Positions 34,500 through 43,755 of a stretch of 64,000 bases of DNA are shown here, in pieces. A program made the translations under genes and the position numbers. The DNA comes from Siphonodentalium dalli (Eukaryota > Mollusca > Scaphopoda > Gadilida > Siphonodentaliidae). The stretch's first letter is position 1; every line of letters starts with the position of its first letter. The stretch lies in assembly GCA_032622095.1 (NCBI GenBank), contig CP136066.1:60852609-60916608 (forward strand). Direction: 5' to 3'. A model generated the notes under the pieces. It was not told the origin of the DNA. It saw nothing but the letters and a program-made list of their open reading frames with translations, and ran no database searches.

Positions 34500-34785
34500 G
34501 TTGATACCTGCGGTTCTTCTGAATATGCATGTGTATTCATCCTCGACTCAAATTAATTCATTTGTGGCATATTTTCCGTTGAATTAAGTCAAAGTCTAAT
34601 AAATGGTTGGATTCTCGTACATCACCCGTTATGTCATCTCCCCGCGATGATTCATAAAGATTAGGCAAGCTGGTCATAGCATTGAAGTCAGTGGTGGCAG
34701 AAGGGATGGCCGATGGCATTGTAGGATTATTGCGATAATATAGTGTTGAAGTTATAGAGAATGGCTGCTGACACACTTACCACAG

Positions 34786-34909
34786 TAGCGATGGCATAGT
34801 AGGTGTGGCCATTTATTTTGGTGGAGTTTGATGACAATTGGTCGTCATATTTAGAATGCAACAGGTATAGCCATGTCGCCGGCTGCATATTCGCACAATA
34901 ATCTACCAA
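34786..34909 (-). other. Exon-like conserved segment, copy 1
   Basis: On the minus strand this reads CANMQPATW, then KYDDQLSSNSTKINGHTYYA and IATV, followed by GTAAGT. The plus-strand segment 36170-36310 encodes nearly the same protein, at about 87% nucleotide identity over ~90 bp with most changes conservative, while flanks do not align. This could be an exon of an unrelated gene family or a fragment of a repeat. The protein family is not recognised. Confidence 0.35.
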
Positions 34910-34960
34910 GCTCTACCAGCGTCGCGGTCGATCTCTCAACGATTTATCTACCTGAATGTC

Positions 34961-35413
34961 TTGTCGCTGTTGATATTTAATCAACGCGCAGAATTATGTA
35001 TGTCCTATGTTTGGCGCCTATGCAAATTATATCCAGAAGACAATACCATGTATCTCACAATTGGCAAATTGATAAGCCAAATAGGAATCAACAGAGAAAT
35101 TTCATGTACGAACTGTGATTCTACCACGACCGACATTTTGTCTCATATATTCATTGATTGTACGGCCATGTTTTCGTTTAGAAATGAGATGGAATATTTT
35201 ATTATGGATGCACTTGGGATTAATGCCTACATCAAATACGAATCGCTCTCAGGAGAAGCCAAATTAAGTGTGCTCCTTGGCAACTTATCAGAATTTGAGA
35301 GCGATATAATGATTGAAGATGACGACATTCCAATTATAATTTTCAAAAATGTTGTCAAAATGTGGCAAGCTTATTACCTTTTTTGCTGGTATGACCGGTG
35401 TTACTTAATATAG
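34961..35413 (+). pseudogene. LINE ORF2 C-terminal fragment
   Basis: An open frame of 150 codons with the C-terminal CCHC pattern of LINE ORF2 (CTNCDSTTTDILSHIFIDC: C-x2-C-x9-H-x4-C), an N-terminal basic helix and a final Trp/Tyr-rich segment. No RT core is present, so this is a 5'-truncated copy. It is unlike the fragment at 32908 and may belong to a third LINE family. Confidence 0.6.
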
Positions 35414-35639
35414 TGCACATTTGACCTTCTTTTTATTCATACATATATTGCCCACTATAATATTGTCATCGAAATGAATATGTCACATATAATTATATAT
35501 ATACCTCACTATACCTCACTTTAACCATATACGTGACACGTGATATCCAGGTTATAATATGTCTCCAATTCTCACACGAATTATATTATATTGAAAACGC
35601 ACTTGCTTTATAAAACCATTCAAGTATACAAATAAATCG

Positions 35640-35935
35640 TGTAAGTTGTGTGTACACGTGTGCCTGTGCGTGTTGGTGCGTGCGTCCCATTCGGTTGGGA
35701 TCAGTTGGCCAGTAGGATGACAATCCAATGCTTCAGTATATCCTGCGCGTCCGGGTGCACGTGCGTGCGTTTGGCATACACCAATGTATGCCGTTGTGGC
35801 TGCGCCCCTATGTGTGCGTACCATACGGCAACGAAATGGCGTTCGGATGCATTACTACCGCGTGCATGTAGTCATGCCGAACAGTACGTGACGGTTGACG
35901 GTACGTGTACGTATGCGCGCAGACCCAACTCCATG
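35640..35935. repeat. GTGCGT-rich low-complexity segment
   Basis: Runs of TGTGCGTG, GTGCGTGCG, GTACGTGT and similar words, GC-richer than the surroundings. The Cys-rich 114-codon plus-strand frame and its minus-strand counterpart arise from this composition. Confidence 0.45.
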
Positions 35936-36169
35936 CAGAATGATATATATATATTTGTATATACTTTTGATTGTTCATATGCTTATGTATAAGCGTTTGT
36001 ATCATGTTCTTTATTTGCCATTTGTTAATATATAATTTTCAGTAATGGAGGATAATTAAAGATATATATATGTATATATATCGTAGAGAATACAATGTAG
36101 CAAAACGTAATGAGAAGAGATCAACCTTGGTGAAACGCAATGGGTTAATTGGTCCAGTCGACTCATTGT

Positions 36170-36310
36170 GCAGAAACTCAGCGGGCAACATGGCCAGCTA
36201 TGGCACATAATTATGACGACCAATTGTCACCAAACTCCAGCATAATAAATTGTCACACCTACTATGCCATAGCTACTGTGGTACGTGTGTCCGCAGCCAA
36301 TGTTGGTGGT
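36170..36310 (+). other. Exon-like conserved segment, copy 2
   Basis: Plus strand, reads CAETQRATW, then NYDDQLSPNSSIINCHTYYA and IATV before GTACGT, matching copy 1 (34786-34909, minus). The two copies are inverted relative to each other about 1.3 kb apart and both lie in MOLO1 intron 4. Confidence 0.35.
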
Positions 36311-36521
36311 ATTTACAAGCACAATATCCTTGTCGCATCACATGTAAGTCAGGGGCCGTAAAACACTAGAAGGACTATAACATGCCTGTATATATACGAC
36401 CAGTGATTGAATATGTATCACCAGAAGGGTCCACACGTCGGAATATAAATACTATATAACAACTGTGCCGCGAACCTTCAAATGGGTACTGTACTCAAAT
36501 GTTGTTTTCTTTTTCTTTTAG

Positions 36522-36684
36522 TGAAATCACATACAGAACGTCTGAGGGAATCGATTGTGATGAATCCGGTCACATGGTAATTCGCAGAATCGCTCGGAAC
36601 AGTAAAAGAACATCCTCGAGTAAAAGTGAAAAGTTGCAGAAACTGCCCGAGGGAATACCATGGTGGGTTATACTCTTAAAGTGA
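36522..36684 (+). CDS. MOLO1-like gene, terminal exon copy a (truncated before membrane segment)
   Basis: Acceptor TTTTTCTTTTAG|T supplies the one base needed by exon 4 (AA|T, Asn). Reads EITYRTSEGIDCDESGH and a basic, Ser-rich linker to LPEGIPWWVILLK, stopping at TGA 36682-36684. In the family this point begins the transmembrane helix. Here the last codons and the stop come from the interspersed repeat that starts at 36676 (TTAAAGTGATGTG). The product from this exon would be secreted, not anchored. Copy b at 40277 has the membrane helix. Either this is a decayed exon or a soluble isoform. Confidence 0.65.
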
Positions 36685-37043
36685 TGTGAAACACCCCGGT
36701 AGGGTGATCAAATAGAAATGGAGAATAATCTTGTTCAGAGTAGGTATTTAAAAAAAATATTATGTCCAAAATGTCAAAACACATTGTCATTCTTATATAT
36801 TAATTAAATGCAGTGACTCTCGATGGCGAAAAATCGTTTTCGTTAGTTTACGGCTAATATATGCCTCCCGAATCGAGTAAGAAATATTTACAATTGAGCG
36901 TAGTTATTACGATGTTTTTCATGGAATGGTACGGTCGATTTGCTCATATTTTCGGCGATGTTAGTAGAATGTTATATTCCTCCAGTTTGCATAGCGCCTA
37001 AATACTAACATATCAGTTTCACGCACCAGAACAAGTACATAAA
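36676..37043 (+). repeat. Interspersed repeat AAAGTGATGTGAAACAC
   Basis: Starts TTAAAGTGATGTGAAACACC and runs through CTCTCGATGGCGAAAAATCG, GAATCGAGTAAGAAATATTT and GGTACGGTCGATTTGC to CAGTTTCACGCACCAGAACA. The most complete relatives are 61738-62105 and, inverted, 24310-24622. Truncates MOLO1 terminal exon copy a. Confidence 0.8.
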
Positions 37044-37047
37044 TTAT

Positions 37048-37129
37048 ATTTTAATGAATTAAATTTCTACTAAATTATATTAACATTAACATGTTAATAT
37101 AATTTAGTAGAAATTTAATTCATTAAAAT
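37048..37129. repeat. Perfect 39-bp hairpin
   Basis: Arm 37048-37086 (starting ATTTTAATGAATTAAATTTC) and its exact inverse 37091-37129, loop TAAC. All A/T-rich. It directly follows the interspersed repeat ending at about 37043. Confidence 0.9.
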
Positions 37130-38355
37130 TGAGTAACGTTTACAGAAGATATCTTGGAATCAAATTAATTATTGTTCTACATATTACCGATATTACACTG
37201 TTAGAAATTACTGTCGGTTCGTCGGTTTCGGGCCGTCATAATCGACGGTCCCATACCGTTTCATCAGTTTGACAGTGTTTTACCGTTATTTTATGTGCCC
37301 ATGAAAATTGTCTAAATTAAATATTTCGTGATTCAAAGTCATGCCATCAAAATTGTATAGTATATTTATCGGCGACCATATTATATACGACAATGACTCC
37401 ATACAGTATGACTAAATCTTACTCTTCTGATATTTAATATGTATATCATATCGGCATTCATTCTGTGTTAATCGTGTCGGTACGTATATTGATGAGTACG
37501 TAAATCTCATTCCTGGGTTAAGTTCCCGCTTTAGCACTAAGATCATTTTTTCGCCATTTTTATTTGGCGTTGCATATTTAATCACAAATTATTGTTTTTT
37601 GGGAAACTGTTACCTTTTCCATTGTGGACAGTTGTTAAGACGGTCTGATTTCGGTTCCTTTGATAACCGGACAAGTTTCAATTCTGCGAAAATCGGCGTA
37701 ATCATTGACAACTTCCACTAAATTAGAGAGTAGAGATTCATGCCAATCGATTCATGGCACGATCGGGGGTCTGACTTCATTCGACTCAGTGATGATGTTG
37801 AAATTGACAGTGTTGTGACTTAGTATCAAAACACTGGCACATTTACTGACACAAGAGAATACAGGTACAATTAACACAATGTATATTTACAAGAGAGGAT
37901 ATACATGTACTGTATGCACCAGTGAAATTCACAAGAGCTTCAGTGTCAACAACAACACCGTAAACAATGAACTGACGCCGCGCATTGACGGATGATCACA
38001 TATCTACAATTCCAACTTTACAATTACACGGATCAATTCATCCTGTGTTCATCAATTATCATTGAAACGTGTGGATATGAGACATTGTCATCATTCGCCA
38101 TGTTATCGTCAAGTTATTACGACAATTTACCGGGAGTACACTATTGGTTGGATGTTCTTATCAAACTATCTTTGGCTGACTCACTGATATTGATACTAAG
38201 TGATTGTGATACCAGTATACAGTTTGATGCATCATGCTTTAAAATTTCATGGAAAATGTGCGACTACAGGAGAACATTGTCGCCAAGTCATTGCGCATAT
38301 TTATTATCTGCTGTTGTCTTGAAGGTTCCAATCCCAACTTGCTGTTATTGATATA

Positions 38356-39312
38356 CAGTACCAGTCAAAAGAAGTGGTATATTAAAGGTACTCAACCCGT
38401 AAAGAGGGTCCCCATCTCAACAGATTCCAACAACAACAATCCGATCGGAGGGTCCTATATTACTATTTCTTTGGCTTTGGGGGTAAAAAATATTTGATTC
38501 GAGTCGAGGAACCCATCAAACAAAGCTCAGAGTTATTAGATATTGATTTTTGAAATTTGTTATAAACTCGAGATCAGTACTACTAACTGCCGTAATCTGC
38601 TCTGGATGTGTTCTCCAAATCTATTCAAACAGACAAGGATGGATAACTCTAAAATCAAGTGGTAATTTTAACGCAATTTTGACTGAGTTCTGGGCCAGAT
38701 AGTATTCCCGATAATGAAAAATAATAGATTTCTAAAATCGATATCTAACAAATCTGAGCTTTGATGGGTGACTCCCTCGACTCGAATCAAATATTTTTGA
38801 CCCCCGAAGCCATTGAAATAGTAATTGAGAGGAGTTTTATCGGGTTGAGTACCTTTAAGCGCGCTATTTTCGCGCCCAATATCGCAATAATATTGCAAGT
38901 GGAAACACGTATAAGCATGTCGCTTGTGATATTATTGCAATATTTTGAGCTTAATATTGCGACATCTTGCGCTCAAAATTGTGACATTTAAATCAAATTA
39001 TTGCTTCTTCTATATTGCTTATTGTATAAATAGAGACAATGTTTTAGATATGTATATAATTATAGTTGTAAATGCTATATTTACAATATATCTACACTAT
39101 ATGCAAAGTATTTATTTAATATAAATATAACACTATCGGGTCTGTATGAAATTTAGCGCGCTTAGTATCGCAATATTTTGCGTTCAATATTGCAATAATA
39201 AGCGTGACAGATTTTTGGTAGTGTGCTATAATCACGCCTTTTTCTAAATTAAGCACGCTCAATATCACAATAAAGGTGCACCTAAAAATACCAGTTCTTC
39301 TGACTGGTCCTG
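38356..39312 (+). mobile_element. Tc1-like TIR element CAGTACCAGTCAAAAGAAG
   Basis: Ends CAGTACCAGTCAAAAGAAGT and CTTCTGACTGGTCCTG, flanked by TA (38354-38355, 39313-39314). The start resembles the CAGTNCCAGTCAAAAG ends of some Tc1/mariner elements. Its right half is rich in GCGC...CAATATTGCAATAAT words. No transposase; one end of the same family is left in copy 1 at about 9559. Confidence 0.65.
38383..38858 (+). mobile_element. MITE, TTAAAGGTACTCAACCCG family, nested
   Basis: Perfect ends as in 6147-6569, nearly identical over its length, and inserted 27 bp inside the element at 38356. Confidence 0.9.
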
Positions 39313-39694
39313 TATTGTCATGATGTACGGATTCACCTTTCGACCATTCAAAAACATATGAATCGTAATGCCTACCGGGAAATCATATTGTCATCATGGG
39401 AACCTGGCTAATTCTATGGTAAATTAGCAAATTAAGAGCAAAAAATTGGTGTTGACCAATTAACAATACCATTGGTCTGACCTTTATTAATTACGGTCTT
39501 GATATTAATTAAACGGTGCTGAACCGTAAAAATACAACGGTCTGACAGTTATTGGTTACGGTCTGCCAGTTACTTAAACGGTTTTATACCGTGGAACATG
39601 CTACGGTATGACCGTATGTTTAACGGTCAAATGTTCGCAGCGATGTTGCGCGGTCTCAGACCGTTAAAACGACGGTATTTTTTCTAACAGTGTA

Positions 39695-40276
39695 GATCGT
39701 TGTTATTGTCAGGAATTTAATCACACCCACTTAATTTACGTCCTTAACACTATAACATTGCAATTATTAATAATATTTTTATTATTATATTTTCCCATGC
39801 TAACAAATCAGCAAATGCAAATTTTATGCCCTCCAGCAAAGAATTTACAGTAACTCCAGTAAGTCTGAAGAAAATCTGCTGGTGGTCAAATAGGCAAAAT
39901 ATTCTTCAGATAAACGCCAAAAAAAACGCCGAATATAACAACTCTGACCCAATCATATCCCAAATCTATTTAATCGATTTCTTCGATCATAAAATTTATT
40001 ATTTTTATAATCGTGATTTTTTATTTAATAGCAAGAGCAAATGTATTTAAATAGGATAATTACATTAGGGGCGAATCACTTCGAAGTGTCAGTTGAGAGT
40101 TGGAATTTTGTTATGATGACACGCGACATCACGGCGATGTCACAAGAAAGTGCCCAATGTTTAACAATATATCCAACTAAAAATGCAAATTTGTGTTAAA
40201 TCCGCCATTTTTATAAATCACTTGAGACCATGTAATTCCTGACCGTGAGTTCTAGTTCAGTGCTCTTTATTTGCAG
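39695..40276. other. Sequence before terminal exon copy b, nothing recognised
   Basis: AT-rich. No exon or repeat is assigned; 39826-40050 is a short frame without domain. Confidence 0.3.
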
Positions 40277-40585
40277 TAAAATCGCAAACAGTACGTCCGA
40301 GGAAGTCGATTGTGATGAATCTGCAAGACCAAGACACTACCCGAGGGCAGGGGACTACCATCTTGGGCCATTCCCTTGATTACCGTGTCAGGTTTCATTG
40401 GTCTTCAAATCATAGCAGTGTTGGTATATATGTTATACTTGTATGGTGAATGCATTTGCAGTGGAATTGTCGACATATGTGGTGCTAGAGGTGGCGCTGG
40501 AGGTGGCAGTGGTGGGAGTGGTGGATGTGGCAGTTGTGATACATGCAGTTTTTCTAGTTGTAGTAGTTGTAGCTGTTCTCTCTGA
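40277..40585 (+). pseudogene. MOLO1-like gene, terminal exon copy b (membrane helix, frameshifted)
   Basis: Acceptor CTTTATTTGCAG|T has the same phase as copy a. The first part, IANSTSEEVDCDES, matches copy a's ITYRTSEGIDCDES. Then 61 bp fewer than in copy a shift the frame: the first frame stops at TGA near 40378. The second frame (from 40319) has TLPEGRGLPSWAIPLI, a membrane helix (FIGLQIIAVLVYMLYLY) and a tail of Gly/Ser/Cys repeats (GGAGGGSGGSGGCGSCDTCS) to TGA 40583-40585. The helix following LPxW is what ends MOLO1 proteins. A real deletion, a sequencing error or an unseen mini-intron could explain the shift; no phase-compatible GT/AG pair was found. Confidence 0.65.
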
Positions 40586-42173
40586 CCCTGTTCTCAATAC
40601 AAAACAAGCTCTATCGAAATGAGTATTTGGATTTAATATAACAGCAAACATACACTATGGAACACATAAACAGACATCACATTACGGACTGACGATCTTA
40701 ATTGACTCCAAGGCCTTATATTTACTTAAAGAACTCTCGTCTAAGTTTTAAGGGATCTCATAACACTTAAGCAAACCCTTTGTCCCAAGTGATAACTATT
40801 CATAAAGCAATGAGTAATGAGTCATGCAGGATGAAATGGATGATGTATAAGCATGGGTATATCACCCCCATGTACGTAGTATTACCAAACCGGACTGAAT
40901 GTGAACGTCTTTAATGCACCGATATCACTTGCTTCTAACAAACTTTCACCACAACGGGTGTGGAACGTCGTTGAGCCGTTAATAATAAATGGACGTGATT
41001 ATTTTTTTAACAGAAGAGGACAGCTGAATTGGATACATATTTTCCTAGCAGACATGGGTCAATTACTTACCAAAAGTAATTAATAACAATTAAAATAACC
41101 CTCACAAAAAATAAATTACAAATACAAGTACAATTACTTTCAAAAAGTATTTAATTCCAATTAGTAATTAATTTGAGAATGTAATTAATCACTTCCCAAT
41201 TACTTTAATGAAATTTTCAACTTATTAGTATCATGATAGTATGAATGCAATATTACCCACAAAACACACTTTGTGTGAATCAAGCATTTGTTTATATACA
41301 TCACGTAAAGAGCGTGTGCTAAGCAAAACACTCAACACCGTGGCGATTTCTTTGGGAGAGTGATTCACGCGGTGACCCATTTAACACCGAAATCTTGAGT
41401 GGCGAGGATTAATGAGTGCTATATTGGTATATGGTGTAAACAATATTGTGTCAATTTCAAACAGTTCAAATGCTGGGGTCTCCCCGGTGTTGAGTGTTTT
41501 GCGTATCGCACAATCTTTACACACTGTACTGTATTATAATAGAGACATTTCGAAACAATGAAGGACGATAAATAATTATAACGAATAGATTACTACGTCA
41601 CTAGAATTTGTGTTCTTTATATTCGTTGTTGTGTTTCCCTATTCGTTCTTACGATTACATTTTCGGATTTTCAACAAAACTCACGAACGCATGGTATAGT
41701 AATAAGTTCGCGATCATTTCTCAGCTCCTCAATGTGGGAGATGACCCTGAGATTATGTCCTTTAATTGTGATCGCCATGTAGCCTTACTTTTTATCTACT
41801 AGCGCCGTGAAACACGTGACGCTTGCGAAACACAACGCGCCAAGCTTTTACCTGACAACAGCATAATAAAGTACAAACTAATCATGACAGGCTGTCCCGT
41901 AATCGCCTTACTGCAAGTTGCAATCACGTTGTCGTCAATTTAGCGAAAAGGTTTTTGGACAAAAACATACGACAACAAATAGGTATTCGTAATAATTATC
42001 TGTCGCCGTTCAATGCGAAAGGTCTCATAATATAGTTTTTGTCTACTAACACGGCGTATGATCTTGACAATAACATGCTATTTATGTCAATTCTTTAATA
42101 TTCTTTCTATTTATTGCGGTTTTAACGGATGCTACTTTTTTTTAAACATAGAACGTAGAATTTGTCAGAAATC
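40586..42173. other. No gene seen
   Basis: 3' flank of copy b. From 41080 to 41215 there are many TAATTA/AATTAC words (low complexity). The short frames at 40901 and 41608 have no domain or splice context I can support. Confidence 0.3.
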
Positions 42174-42200
42174 GTCATCATCTGGATCATCATCATTATT

Positions 42201-42241
<41 letters not shown>
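42174..42241 (+). repeat. (TCA)n microsatellite
   Basis: ATCATC repeats with a few interruptions at the left and about 14 uninterrupted units at the right. Confidence 0.95.
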
Positions 42242-42825
42242 AATCACCAACGTTGCCGTCCGTCAATGAAATTACCATCAGCATAATTAATTATTAATGT
42301 AACCAATATAGTATTTAATAAATGTTCCAATTCCAAAATTATCGCATTTTTTGGGCAAAAAATCGCCATTTTCACCCCAAAATGGCAAAAGAACCCTTAT
42401 GGAATAGTTGAATTAAATTCGTTGTTACCATCACTCTGCTGAAGGGTTTTATCTCAAATGTGTGTACAATGTTTAAACGTCGTTTCCGTGAAAACGTCAC
42501 CACTTTCAAATTTTACAGCAGGGCGGAACATGCAACTGACATCTTCTAATTTGATATGATATATTACTTTTTTGTGTGTAAATTTTGTTTTTAAATCCTG
42601 GACAAGACCTCTCCTCTGTTATGCCTTAGGCGGAAGGTCGAAGGCTGCTTTGAGGTTACCGAGGGCTAACACCAGGCCTAACATCAAACCAACCAAGTTA
42701 TATCATATTTATTAATTACATTATTAATCGCCTCTTAGTAAGCTCTTTCAAATGAGTAACATCACAAAAACGATATCTACACATTATTTAGCAGTGAAGT
42801 AGATATAAGGCATGTCACAAAGCCA

Positions 42826-42924
42826 TATTACTCGGATTTGTGATGTCGTAAAATTATATTACTCGGATTTGTATGTCGTAAATGATATTACACAGATTTG
42901 TGATGTCGTAAAATGATATTACTT
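42826..42924 (+). repeat. 33-34-bp tandem repeat, three units
   Basis: ATATTACTCGGATTTGTGAT followed by GTCGTAAAAT repeats three times with small changes, ending at the MITE at 42928. Confidence 0.8.
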
Positions 42925-42927
42925 GGT

Positions 42928-43381
42928 TTAAAGGTACTCAATCCGAAACAATCCGATCAGAGGGTCCTATATTACTATTTCTTTGGCTTTGGGGGTAAAA
43001 AATATTTGATTCGAGTCGAGGAACCCATCAAACAAAGCTCAGAGTTATTAGATATTGATTTTTGAAATTTGTTATATTCTCGAGATGAGTACTAATAATT
43101 GCCGTCAATTTCGTATCCTGCTCGAGATGTGTACACCAAAACTCTATTCAAACAGACAAGGATGGATAACTCTAAAATCAAGTGGTAATAATAACGCAAT
43201 TTTGACTGCGTTCTGGGCCAGAAAGTATTCCAGATAATGAAAAATAATATATTTCTAAAATCGATATCTAACAAATCTGAGCTTTGATGGGTGACTTCCT
43301 CGACTCGAATCAAATATTTTTGACCCCCGAAGCCATTGAAATAGTAATTGGGAGGAGTTTTATCGGATTGAGTACCTTTAA
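42928..43381 (+). mobile_element. MITE, TTAAAGGTACTCAATCCG family
   Basis: Ends TTAAAGGTACTCAATCCG and CGGATTGAGTACCTTTAA; the interior matches 38383-38858. The (CAACAACAA) segment near the left end is deleted here. The 109-codon minus-strand frame is the same repeat-borne frame as in the other copies. Confidence 0.88.
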
Positions 43382-43431
43382 GGGCAAATAATTTGAACTG
43401 ATATTCACATAGTTCAATCAACGTCGTGTTT

Positions 43432-43559
43432 CGGTTGATCTATATATGAGCCTATAGAGGGATCAGTAGACGAATAACATAATGTGTAATTCCGCGAAGT
43501 GGATTATACTAAGTATGTTATTCGTCTATACTGATCGATCTATAGGCTCATAGCTCAAC
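43432..43559. repeat. Hairpin with ~48-bp arms
   Basis: Left arm GGTTGATCTATATATGAGCC to AGACGAATAACATA; right arm TATGTTATTCGTCTATACTG to GCTCATAGCTCAACC. A few mismatches, loop about 30 bases. Confidence 0.85.
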
Positions 43560-43639
43560 CTAAAAACGATAACACTTTATTTTCAGTTATCTACTATTAA
43601 TCCATCTCAGAAAATAAATTGAAGCAACATGATTTTCCT

Positions 43640-43755
43640 AGAGAGAGAGGGGATAGAGAGAGAGAGAGTGAGAGAGAGAGAGCGAGAGAGAGAGAGAGGG
43701 GATTGGAGGGTAGGAAGGGCGGAGGGAGGAGAGGGGATGGGATGGAGAGGAAGAG
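43640..43755 (+). repeat. (GA)n purine tract
   Basis: AGAGAGAG runs with G-rich interruptions, then a GGGAGG-rich purine segment. The frame through it is compositional. Confidence 0.9.

Larger units (their letters stand above)
37196..39692 (+). mobile_element. TA-flanked TIR element (CACTGTTAGAAA family), copy 2, with nested insertions
   Basis: Ends CACTGTTAGAAATTACTGTC and TTTCTAACAGTG, TA on both sides. About 320 bp at the left and 380 bp at the right match copy 1 inversely. Between them is a second TA-flanked TIR element (38356-39312), itself containing a third (38383-38858), plus 37517-38353, which is unique in the window. The 119-codon frame at 37992-38351 lies in that unique part and has no recognised domain. 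Confidence 0.8.

Noticed and set aside
35648-35992. Cys-rich 114-codon frame resembling a secreted peptide
   Set aside because: Produced by GTGCGT-type low-complexity DNA; there is no signal peptide, and the opposite strand is also open.
40433-40651. Minus-strand Thr-rich frame opposite the Gly/Cys tail
   Set aside because: It is the complement of the GGTGGC-rich coding strand of MOLO1 terminal exon copy b.
43092-43421. 109-codon minus-strand frame, with near-identical frames at 6379-6639 and 38668-38898
   Set aside because: It is conserved only because it lies in copies of the same MITE; there is no domain, and the frame length varies with indels in the repeat.
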